Shown one piece after another: positions 12,642 through 23,733 of a stretch of DNA of 64,000 bases. A model generated the notes under the pieces. It ran no database searches, was not told the DNA's origin, and saw only the letters and a list, made by a program, of their open reading frames with translations. Numbering within the stretch: position 1 is the first letter of the stretch; each line of letters starts with the position of its first letter. The DNA lies in the NCBI GenBank assembly GCA_035041965.1, contig JAPYMA010002480.1, forward strand, positions 1-64,000. The letters run 5' to 3'. The DNA comes from Anisakis pegreffii (lineage: Eukaryota; Nematoda; Chromadorea; Rhabditida; Anisakidae). The position numbers were made by a program, and so were the translations under genes.

Positions 12642-14069
12642 TCAGATAGCGAGCGACAACCCTTTTTGCATGCCATTCAATTGTTGAGGATACTTGGCGG
12701 AGAATTTTAAATTTGATCTATGTCGCTCAACAGAAAATGACGTTTGGTATGTGGTGACAATCCCAAAACCGGGAGGCATATCAGGATATTTGATTCGATA
12801 CACTGAGTCACAGTCACCAAAAGTGAATGCTAAATAAATGACATCTCACAAATTCGCATCAAGAGCGATTTTGTTGGATATTTCTTAGATTTTGGATGTG
12901 TTCAGCAAAACTGACAACGCAATTAGTTTGAAGTAGTGCTCATAATATTCTTATAGCAGCACACTGATTGATCATCGTAGAGATCAAATATATGGACTTC
13001 GATGATGTGATGTTTTCGCTCAGCTTCATGAAATATCCTTCGAAATTCACCTGTATCTCCTAGATGATGCAGAATCAACCGACAACCTAAATCCTTCACT
13101 AAAACTAGAAAATCTTTCAAGTCTGTCGATGTGACGAACGGTTGCATTACTGAAGAAGACTGAGGATTCAGTTAGTTTGAAGGTGGTACACCTGATACTG
13201 CTATAACTACATACTGACTGACGAACATTGAGATTAAACGTGAAGAAATTATTATTGAATTATTTTCAGGTAGAGTTGATATTGTCGGCATTGATATCGT
13301 GACAATCCCAAATGTGGTTGATAACGGTAACAATTGCAGGTAATACTGTTAATTGCACAGCAGTCATTCCGTCGTATTTTTTGCGAGCTGGACGGGACAC
13401 CTCCTAAAAAGCAGCAAAACCGACAATACTCATACATTAGTGCAAAGTAAGAGCATAGTTGGTTTAGCAGCTTTTCTCTAGAGATTAGTTCTATTTGTAT
13501 TAAAGTGGTTGATGAAGGAAGCTGAACGTCTATAAGCAATAAACCAACTAATTTAAAACAGATCCGAATGTGATGACAATCGAAAAATGTATGAAATAAT
13601 TTGCACTGAACATTTGTTTTATAATGTATTCGAATTTATTTTAAATCAGATAAAAATTGATGAATGAATGTAATAATGAATTTCGTTGATGTGTGGCGAC
13701 CACATGAATCAGCGTGTGAAACTCGTCTTTGCATCAAAAATGCATTATTACAATGAATTGGCGGCCGAATTTTTGAGAATTTTTTCATGTCGATGATAAT
13801 GTAAATATAACATTATTTTGTCAGACTGACGAGATAAACGAAAGCTCAAACTAATATATACATTCCATCGACTTCGTATCCTCGGCTCTTCTCTTAGATT
13901 GTCCTAAGCAGGAAGAGCGGTCATTCAGAGCAGCAAAAACGAGAATGCATGAAGGAGATGCATATGCGAGTATCATGGATTGAATGTCTAAAATGATCAG
14001 TGTATCGAAACATTTGCAGCAAATGCGCTCAATTGCTGTCCAGCCGAGCGATTTGAAGCGTGTAAACAA
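12642..14069 (-). CDS. Possible multi-exon gene fragments, unidentified
   Basis: Several minus-strand blocks have protein-like composition and plausible splice sites, but I do not recognise the family. Block 13304-13403 follows a TTTTTAG acceptor and reads KKYDGMTAVQLTVLPAIVTV; its end is phase-compatible with a block entering at 13149 after TTCTTCAG. The 13149 block contains DLKDFLVLVKDLGCRLILHH and HHIIEVHIFDLYDDQ. A third block ends at 12829 and contains DSVYRIKYPDMPPGFGIVTT. A weaker block lies at 13851-14069. No start, no stop-containing terminal exon and no domain could be assigned. It may be part of a real gene, a pseudogene or chance open frames. Confidence 0.3.
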
Positions 14070-17000
14070 ATTTTGGCCTCGAACTTCTGCACAAATTACT
14101 TGAGAATACTGATCAGTGTCCCAATTCCTTCGAATTAGCTACGAAGATTCTTCTTGCTCATTTGTTTTTCTGCGACACTGCAGTCAATAAGTGAACTTTT
14201 ATCAGTTACAAACTAAATTTTTTGTGGTTAATCCCACGGGATTACACTTCTTAACAATTGATAAGAAAATCTTTTGCGATGATACACGTTGCCTAAATTA
14301 ACTTTTATTCAAACTGTGCATCTAACTACAGCCATGCGTAAAGGATTACCCAAGCAGCGCTCGATTTTTATGATACGAAAGCTTCACGCATTATGCGTAT
14401 GCATCCGATTCAATTGGTTATCTGTGCTGAAAATAAACTGCCTTGCTGAGACGCTAACACAACAAAATTGAAAATATTTTATTTAGTCAGTTGGAATAGA
14501 TGTAATGTAACGATCGATTTGAAGAACAGATCAAATCAGAAAATTTCATTGATACAGGACAATCTACTGATATCAGTTTGGAGATATCAGCGAATTAATG
14601 TTCTCTGATGCAGCCGGCATCTGACTATCTTTCATCTTTATCCGATCGCATGGTGGGTGTTCGTGTTGTGGTTGTTAGATATCGGCACGGATCGATGCTG
14701 CTGCTATTATAATATCATGGATTACTATCGTTATGATTGTTCACTGTTCAACAGTTATTCAAATGTGCTAAATGTTGCTTCATTCGTGATCACATCAGCA
14801 TTCTCCACCAACAATATTGGATGCACCGTGCGATTCAGAAGTGATATTGTTTTATTTGATCGAAGTTCACGATCATAAAAATGTGCACGATTCAACGATA
14901 TGGTGTGCAGTAAAATCTGTATAAGTGGGAGGTGGAGGAGGAAGAGATGCATGACGATTCCGGCATATCATTAATCGTATTTCTTTTCATCATATATCAA
15001 CGATAATTTTCTGTGACTGAGACTAAAAAGTTTTGCTGATTGGCAGATATATCACGATCACAAACGATCATTGCACAGTGATCTATTTCATCGACTACAA
15101 CGCAGCTGCAGCTTTGAAGCAATCGCGCTACGATCCTCGAGGATGATAGACATCCGTTAAGAACAGAATTAAATGAATCACAATTTCTCAGTGACAATTC
15201 GAGGTCTTCAACAACATCGATAACATGAAGAGTGCTACTCATTATTGTGTTGAATTTGTTGTTGAGGAAGTGGTCAGCATAACTCATCAGTCTTAACTGC
15301 ATGTGTTTGAACAAGGAACGAAGAATGAAATACCCTCATGATCAGCATTGCCCCTTAACAGAAAAATTGGTCTCCCAAGGGCTGTGGCATGAAGTAATTG
15401 CAATTTAAAGATGCTTCGTTCCATTGATTATGTTTTCTGTTTCTGATTATTTTTTACTTGTGACTGAGAATGTGCTTTCACTGAACAATAATTCTACTCA
15501 TGCCACAAGCTGCTTCTTTTCTTGAAATTTCATGACATTAATAGTGATTATCCACTCTGCTTATGACCACTCAACTAAGCTATACATTCATATTCTACCA
15601 TGCAATTATGAGAACAGGACTTGTGTCCTGTGATAATCACATTGATCATTTGATCGCTACTATCCATTCCGTTTTAAAACATCACAGAACAATTGCATAT
15701 ACTCACCTTCTGCTTTACATAAGCTCCCTTTATCCATTAGTGCTTTAAAAAAACAATCTATTAACAATTAATTCAATCCAAATATTATTAAGAGAGCATT
15801 TTTTTTCTGATGAGGTGGAAGAGTCTGAGCGAAAAAAATCACGAGTGACAGTTGATGTCAAATATTATCAATAATAAGCATTTTCGATACTTCAAATAAT
15901 CATATTGGCACATATTTATTCATGTAAGATGCGTGTAACTTGTCTTGCTTCCGAATCCCTTACCACTTCTCTAGTTGTATGTTTAGTGCAGAATGTGCCC
16001 GTGATGCAGGTGATCACTGTTGAGCTTATTAGTCTCATCTTGTATAGAGCCGATTGTTTGTTTCTCAATTGCTTGAAATTCGTATTCTGTTAATAGGTCG
16101 GTCGATGGCGTGCAATACACCGTTGATGTGTGTGCCTTGATTGTGTTTTACTTTCATTCTTCAATGAGTGACTTAATCATGAATGTAATATGTATATGTG
16201 AGGATTATGTCGTGCTTGCCTTCAGCGGTCATCGTGGTGCAAATCAATCAACGAGCCAACGAATCAATTCGTATGAAAACACTCTTTAGAAACGAGAACC
16301 AAACAAACAACAAACAAAGAAAAACATAAATTGCAGAAAGCATAAGGGAATAACTGTGCATTTCGTTCAAATTATCCTCAAACACTAAGCATGGAGACTG
16401 CGTTCAGTGCTATTCATTAAGGACGTTCACAAAACAGGAAATGTTATGATTCCAGAATGAAAGCATCGAATATATAATCAATTTCGTTGGTCTGTTTCCA
16501 TCAAACTCGCTTTGTCTCCATGCTTAGGCTCGAAACTGAGCATTAAAACAACGCAACAATACGGTTGAACCTCTATGAACAAAAACAAAATCAACACAAA
16601 AAAGTCTACCGTTATTTAGGTTGCAAAAGCGCAGCATTCTGAGGTATGCTTCTGAAATTAATTTGTATAGCTGATAAATTGTTACAAATCTTCTAGCCAT
16701 CCTGACATTTTCCTGCCAGCTTGATTCACCTCGAAGTGGTGCTTTCAGAGATGCTCAACCTGCTCGAAGCAATATGTTTACCAGACCAAAAATTTGCTTT
16801 TCTATAAAATGTTTCAGTGGCATACATTTCAGAGAAATATTTCGTTTAGTGACAATAGTGTTTAATTCGGTTCAATGTCCAAAGAATGCTGTGCCGTAGT
16901 AAATACATCTGTAAGCGCACATCAGACTATCATCACCTGAATAAATAAATCACGACAAACAAAAAACATAAGAAAAACATAAACTTTTTTGGTGTTCAGA

Positions 17001-18493
17001 GTCTGAATGAGAACAGCGCATCATTGTTTAGGATCAACCACATGAAAGTGAACCAATGATTTCAAATCAAAAAGAAAATCTATTGCTATAATAGAACATC
17101 CCATAGCCTCCTTGTACGTGCAAGTTACTTCTAGTGATCAACTGTTCTCATTCATCAACCATTGTGGAAATACACACAAATAAATCCACAACAATATTCA
17201 AATCGTAAAATCGACTGCAAAAAATATTCGAATCGTAAAAATTAGTCAGTTGATTTCCTCGCCGCAGTTTTTTTTCTATTAAAGTGCAACTCAAGAACAA
17301 AGCAAACGTAGGCATCTGGCCTGTATTGAAATGTTTGAATCAATAACCATCCTGAAGTGTCATGAACTCATGCGTTCATTCTAAAGCATGCCTTCGACTA
17401 GCTCCCGTCTTGGGCTGTTAAGATGTATCTCTCATAAATACCATATGACCATCATCATATCGTCCACCGAATCAACTATGCAATCAGTTCACCAATCAGT
17501 TTCTACCCACATAAAAGTGTCAACAAAAATTAACAAAATGAAGAAAACATTCGCGAATGTATATGATATATAATACAACAAGTTCAAACCATGCGACAAC
17601 ATCGGATTGTGGTGCATCACAAGCTGATTCTTCTCAAACAACAACCAAAAAACTTAGTCGCAATCAACGATCGTTTCTGATAATCGAATTACTACGAATT
17701 CAAATCAACGTTAACTTGTGTTGAGCCAATCAATTCAGCAATGGATCAAGTTATCGAAACACTGATCCGTAGATATGTGGTAGCAATCGAAACTGCGGAC
17801 ATCACGAGATTCTGTGCTTTAAGTTGAGTCGAAAAGGCTCTCTCTCTCATCCCTTCACACACGAACTGCTCGTGTTGGTTAACTCTTATTTGCGTTTTAG
17901 TTGTTCACAGTGGCAGTTGTAACGTTTCGAGACGACGACGGCATCAACATCATTTGCATAAGATTAACACCTCCGGTAGGAACACCTTCCATATTCTCTG
18001 AAACAACCTCTCAATATTCAAACTATGCTACCAAACAGAAAAGTTTTCTGGTCAAGCGAGCACTGCGTACGTCTTGTTTATTCACAACTTGCAACTCTTT
18101 CATAGAAATCAAAATTTCCCATCTCATATAATATTCTCTAACATGATATCCTTCTTAAACGCATCAATAGAATCAAAGCATAGCAACACACTCAACATAT
18201 TTATAGCTTTCACACTAACGATACAATGCATGTTTCTGGAAATTTTCTTAAGCGTTCCTAAAGTCATCTGTAGGTTGACGATATAGCAGAGGAAATTTCC
18301 TTAGCAAGTATGCCAGAGCTGGTATTTCGATGAGGTGGGAAGTACCTATTAAACAATGCTCAACAAACAGTGCTGATAATCGTCAATTTCCATGATCATT
18401 TTTTGGACAAATTCGAACAGTGATGTGGGGTTTCTTATGACCTATGAAAAATTGTGCTCAAGTTTGATCTATGGATGTGATTGGTTTGATCTG
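14070..18493. other. No gene recognised
   Basis: AT-rich sequence with scattered short frames. The longest, 14997-15314 on the minus strand (105 codons), has no motif I recognise and no supporting splice partners. No RNA gene or transposon was identified. Confidence 0.4.
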
Positions 18494-18714
18494 TCACTTC
18501 CTACATAGGTCAGCGTTAGTTTGTATGGCAAAGCGCACATTCTCAAGCAGAACTTTCAGGCGTGCATTCAGCATTTGATGCGCAATACCTGAACGCTTTC
18601 TTCGACCGGTTGACCATATGGTATATTTGCCTGTAGCGGAAAGCTCACATACATTTTGCACAACACCATTTCGTTTCATTCGAAACTTAGTAGCGCACTT
18701 GTGATTGTAAATTC
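18494..18714 (-). CDS. Possible terminal exon of an unidentified gene
   Basis: A minus-strand frame opens after a clean acceptor (GCTTGCAG at its 5' edge) and ends at a stop. It is rich in basic residues and cysteine, with KCATKFRMKRNG, NVCELSATGKY and a polybasic GRRKRS that resembles a furin-type cleavage site. A possible donor follows the RRKRS codons, so the exon may end there instead. No upstream partner exon was found between it and the TPM gene. Family unknown. Confidence 0.25.
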
Positions 18715-19340
18715 CTGCAAGCAATGTCACTAACCCAATTTTCAAGTTCTCAAAAACTATTTTGCCTTATCCTAATCACCCTCCCTCGAGATTATATCAG
18801 TCTTATCCGGTTATGGTAATGCGCCATCACTGTTGAATTTCAACAAAATAGTCCCCTTTACGATAATGTTCTAACACCGACATCTGAACGAAAATGAACA
18901 ATATGAACGGATACCGCTTAAATTTCTCTATCAAACATATCTGAACTGAGGTAGAATTTGATATCTGTAATATTATAATTGGAATTAGCGATCGTTGACG
19001 AAGCAACAAAGGAAAGGCATATGAGACAAGTGGAACGAAACTTCCTCTGAATAAGAAACGATGACGGTGTATTTTCAAGATACAACATCTAATAATCACA
19101 TGCAAATGGTTTAGTGAATGAATTGATATTGCTTATTGATCATGCAATCCACTTCTAATGTGAGCAGTGATAACAGAATACATCTCGTTTCATTTACTCG
19201 TCTAATCATCACATGAATTCGCTCGTTTTCAGCATTCCATCAAAACCGAATTGTTCATCAATCTAATCGAACTCATTCACTAACACAATGCTCACATGCA
19301 AATTACCGATGTTCTAAACGCAAACTAATCATCAGTGGTG

Positions 19341-20067
19341 ATGGCAGGTGTAGAAAAGCTATATTTGTTATTTGTTGTGACTCTTCATTCATTGATTTTC
19401 AGTGTTGCTGTAGAAAGTGTGTTTAGTTGTGCAGTTTGCTTTTCGTGTAATTGAAGCTGAATATAGCAAAGAGTTGATCACGCCTTCGAACACTGATAAT
19501 TCAAGTGAGAACGACGGCATTCACAGTGAGTACCGCTTTATTTTTGGAAACAATGAGTGCATATGCGCTTAAAGACGCAATCCAACTTACCCGGACCCCA
19601 GTGAGTGATCAAAAACCAGAAAGACAAATAATGGTGAAAGCTGATTGACCAAATTGTAAACACAGAAATCAGTCAACTTGATTTTCAACTCTCCGGGCAA
19701 TTGGCTGCTCATTACTGAAGACATCATGCAGTGCGTGCAAGCATTGCCAGATATTAGTGATTTGAAAAAGTCGTGAAAGGATACGTTCGTTTCTTGATGA
19801 TTTTGTATGAGCGCTCATGAAATAGCTAGGCTGCTAAATCGCTATGAAAGAACGTGCTACAAAAATGCTCACTGTGAATACTATTTGCCAAGACTCGATG
19901 AATATGTTCCCCAAAATGATTCGAATTGTCAGTTGACTGATTCAGCACAGTTTTCGCTCAAAGCACGGTTCTTCAAGTGAACATTTTCAGTGCCACGAAA
20001 GACTAAATCAACTGGTGCGCATTCGAGCACTACTGCATTATGCGAGGTGTTCAAGTGCAAGAAGTAA
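19341..20067 (+). CDS. Candidate small secreted peptide precursor, three exons
   Basis: Exon 1 (19341-19444) starts with ATG and encodes a good signal peptide: MAGVEKL, then a hydrophobic run LYLLFVVTLHSLIFSVAV, followed by CAVC. Exon 2 (19467-19525) reads KELITPSNTDNSSENDGIH and ends at GTGAGT. Exon 3 (19991-20067) follows a TTTTCAG acceptor and ends in LCEVFKCKK and a stop. All junctions are in phase, giving 79 residues with about four cysteines after the signal. The weak point is the first intron, which would be only 22 nt. If it is not spliced, the frame stops three residues after CAVCFS. The protein matches no family I know, and it could be a chance construction. Confidence 0.27.
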
Positions 20068-20351
20068 GCACCAGAGATGTGTACTGCTTGTGATGTATGT
20101 TCATGATATGCTCTGTGGATAGCAACTTGTGATGATTGTGTAGCAACGTGCAACTGCCGTCTTATTGCTATTGTGATTACTGTTACGACTGTTGATCAGA
20201 CTCACGGGGTTATTTGCACCTGTCTCATCAGATGTTTATAATGACTCTTTTCAAAGGTGACAAAGAAGAGTTGAGGTTATTTGATAAACTGATTTTTCGA
20301 TCTGATGTGTTTATGAAGGTATATACAAATAATCGAGAATCCATGTTTTTT

Positions 20352-23300
20352 TTACAGCTCATACCACATACCACCAACAAATCCAGCCTTCCAACGTCGT
20401 GCCGTATCGGCTGGCTTGCCTCGTTGTGAACCACGTCGAACTGAGGTGCGCATTAAACATAATCTGGAAATTTGCATCGATATCTCATTAATCTTTCGCT
20501 TCTTATCAACATGACAACGATACAATGAAAAAGCTTCTGATTCAGTGGAAGAGGATTTATAATTAATCATGACTGGCTGCTGAACTGATCGAGGTGAATG
20601 CCAATCAAACTCGCCGAGCTCGCGTAACAAGAATCCAGTTAGCGCGAGCGAATATCAACGGATAATTTTACGTTTAAGTGGAAAATATTAAACATTCTGA
20701 ATGGCTCATTTCTCATAGATAAAATTTGCTCGTTTCGTTGACTGTCTGAATATTCTTTGAAAGATAAACTTACCCGAATGCCATAAGAATACAAAGGAAT
20801 GCACATGCGGCAAAAACAGCAATCGCCCAGTCGGGTATATGATGTCGTACTCTTGGCGCGGAGTACGCTTCTTCGGCTTTGGAAAGCGTTTGCTCAAAAC
20901 GTTCCAACAAACGCTCCACCACCTTAAACTCATCATTTTACGCTGCCTTTCCAAATTCCATTTGGGTTGAACTGGCTATATTGCTAAGGATCATATAGAT
21001 CATCATTTGGGGAGTTGGCTACGATTAATGTTGGTCTGAACATCAGATGAGTTTGATTTATATGGCAATTTATTGACCGATGTTCACTGGAATGTTTTGA
21101 ACCAATATAATTTGTTTATTACCGCTTTCAGAGGATATCCATTCTCAAGGTTCTCGTTCTCTGCTTCGACAATTCGGGTTAACGAGTCGACGCGATATTT
21201 CAAAGGGAAATCTTCTTCTTTCGGATCCAACGCATCCACTTTCTCAACAACCAATGGTCCATATGAGGCGAAAATATACTGCAAAGAAAATGCATCACAA
21301 CGATATTCATGACAAGTTTTCATCTGAATTTAAATAGACACCAGAAAACTGAATAAATCAAGATAAAACTCAACTAACCGGTGCAGGAATGAGTGGTATG
21401 CCAAATGAATGCGCCATAAGATTTCGACTTATCAGCTGAAAAAAAAAACTGATTTAATTTTGAATGATATTGGTTGATTTACAGTGGAATTGATTGTATC
21501 AGATCGATCTCGGCGATTCAAGAAGTGAACTAAAAGTGATAAGAGGGATAAGATGGAAACCTGATCTGGCCTCCGAAGTAAGATCAAAAAGAGTACGTCC
21601 TCATCGCATTCACCCATTAGCCACCGCTCTCTGATGAGACGAGCGAAATGGTCACCATAATGTTGCACGGATTCTCTGAAAGATTTTACTCAGTCGAACG
21701 AGCGATTCATAAATTTCTACAGATCAAAGTCGCATACTTACAAAAAACAATTTTTTTTCGAAAAATCGAAAGAAAATTTTTCTCGACTTTTGAAAATTCA
21801 TGCATTCACTGCGAAAACATCGAATGAATTTCAGCACTTGAACTTTTCTAATCGATACAGCACTACTTCATTGCTACGTGATCATCTGATAAGTTGGTTG
21901 TTGATACGAACTCACTTGCTCTGTAGAAGAGAATCATGACTTTTCGTATACCTCAGAAGTGTTTCATTGGCAGGGCAAAATTCACGACTGAAAATTGCGA
22001 TGTATATTACATTTGAGCCAGTCATCACTGGGTCAACCTTATAATCTACTTGGAGCATAGTATGATCCTAGTTATCAATGTAATAGAGTTTTGTCCTCTA
22101 ATCCAAAGTAAGATATTCACCCTGGAATGGTGTTGAGCTTCGAGAGCATCTATGTGAACGTCGATAATGAAGACCTTACCTATACAAATGTGAAACACCT
22201 GAATCAACGGCCAGCATATGACGAAGAAACGCAAATCCGAAACGATACCAGCAAGGACGTGGCTAAAAAATGTACATCGTTCTGGTGTCATGCGTGTCCA
22301 ACATCGCAAATTTACGTTTTTTAAATGCATTATTGGACTTGAAATTCCCGAAATATTCCACAATTTCTCACATTACTCAATGAATCTCTGGCCTGTGAAG
22401 GATGAGTAAGATTCACTCCTTTGATCAACTCACTTGGTCGTGTCGGCAAATGCAGAAATCGGTCTTATGCGAATAGATATCTTCAAGTTTATCTTTGATC
22501 ACTTCAACTGAAATGAACGATTCGGCGAATTGAATCTGATTCAAATTACATCGTTCAGTCTCATTGAACACGAAAATAAAATATTAAGTGTGTTTTGAGC
22601 TGTAAATCTGCGGGTGGTTAATTGCACTGATTCTGAGCGAAATACGATAACAAACCTTCTCATTTTATGATTTGAAAGTCTGTCAATTTCACCGTTTCAA
22701 CTTTTCAGTGCATTTGACATATGCTCAGAAACACGCAAACTCTATCAGTGTTGAAATGAATGCATCAGTTGAATCGTTTGATTCTTGTAACGATAGCAAA
22801 CATTGTGATAAATTTCTGTCGAAAGCAGACTGCGTTTTGATGGTTTTCATAAACGATGTGCTGCTGCTTACTTTTGCATATTATATTGAAAAAAGTTGAA
22901 CGCTTGTTGCATCACTAGGCGGCTAACAACGCTCGTTTATGAAGCACTTTCATTCGTTCAAATTGGACTTTTTAAACGTTCATAATACTGCCAAGAAAAT
23001 GAGCATTAGCTATGCTCTATGTCACATTCCATGAATGTTTCACGCATTCTTTCAGCAATGTCTTGAGGAAGAAAGACGAATGAGTGAACAATTTGATGCA
23101 GAAGCAATTATAATACTGCGCAAGAAAATTGCTTGCAATTTCTTCAATGATGTTACTGAATAGATGCACTTTTTTGGCAATTGCTAAAAAAATGTTTCTT
23201 CAACTGTACACGAATAAATTGCTAGTGTTGAATAATTAATTCGGAGTTCAAACACCAATTGCACGCAATAGGAATGAAACCTTCACGATCTAATCAAAAA

Positions 23301-23733
23301 AAACAAATAGAAGAGCGATCCATTATCAAGAATTCATTGAATTCTTGATTTTGAATTCTTAATCAAGAAAGAAAAACCTTTTGAATTTTTCATTAAGGAC
23401 ACTGCTAGAATCATTCCGTTCAACACCTCTTTCTTACCGATAATTTCGTTGCAGCAACGACTAATCGTCGCTTGACAGATTCACTTAATGAGACTCAGTA
23501 AAGGTGAGAAATTTCACGAACGCATGCTCATTCCAAAAAGCTCCTTTTGAGATTCAAAAAAAAGAGTTGACCAAATGAACGTAGGCTAATTTATACCTTC
23601 AGACATGCTGATCACTTTATCCGGATCGCACACTCTCACGCTTTGTCGTAGTAATGGGTCGTCAATACCGCAGTGTATCGCATCCGATACCAGTGGATAT
23701 GCACAAGGCGTCACGGACGAAAGTCGTTCAGCA
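20352..23733 (-). CDS. TPM-domain (DUF477) single-pass membrane protein, MOLO-1-like; 5' end missing
   Basis: Eight minus-strand exons link in phase: 23597-23733, 22434-22507, 21952-22037, 21561-21675, 21379-21435, 21123-21278, 20774-20928, 20352-20463 (stop at 20352), about 296 residues plus an unseen N-terminus. The head has AYPLVSDAIHCGIDDP and VCDPDKVIS, matching the nematode TPM pattern of YP, CG and CDPD. The core has HYGDHFARLIRERW and MGECDEDVLFLILLRRPDQ. A transmembrane segment (DWAIAVFAACAFLCILMAF, about residue 240 onward) precedes a short basic tail. The architecture suits an ectodomain with a cytoplasmic C-terminus. C. elegans MOLO-1, of this family, modulates levamisole acetylcholine receptors; orthology here is uncertain because nematodes have several paralogues. 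The first known exon starts in phase 2, so at least one upstream exon with a signal peptide should exist; I did not find it convincingly. Confidence 0.8.
23325..23349. repeat. Perfect 12-bp inverted repeat with one-base spacer
   Basis: The arm ATCAAGAATTCA is followed by one base and its exact complement TGAATTCTTGAT. A partial third copy (TTGAATTCTTAATCAAGAA) lies directly downstream. It sits in the 5' flank of the TPM gene. No function is evident; it may be a small hairpin or a remnant of a foldback repeat. Confidence 0.7.
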
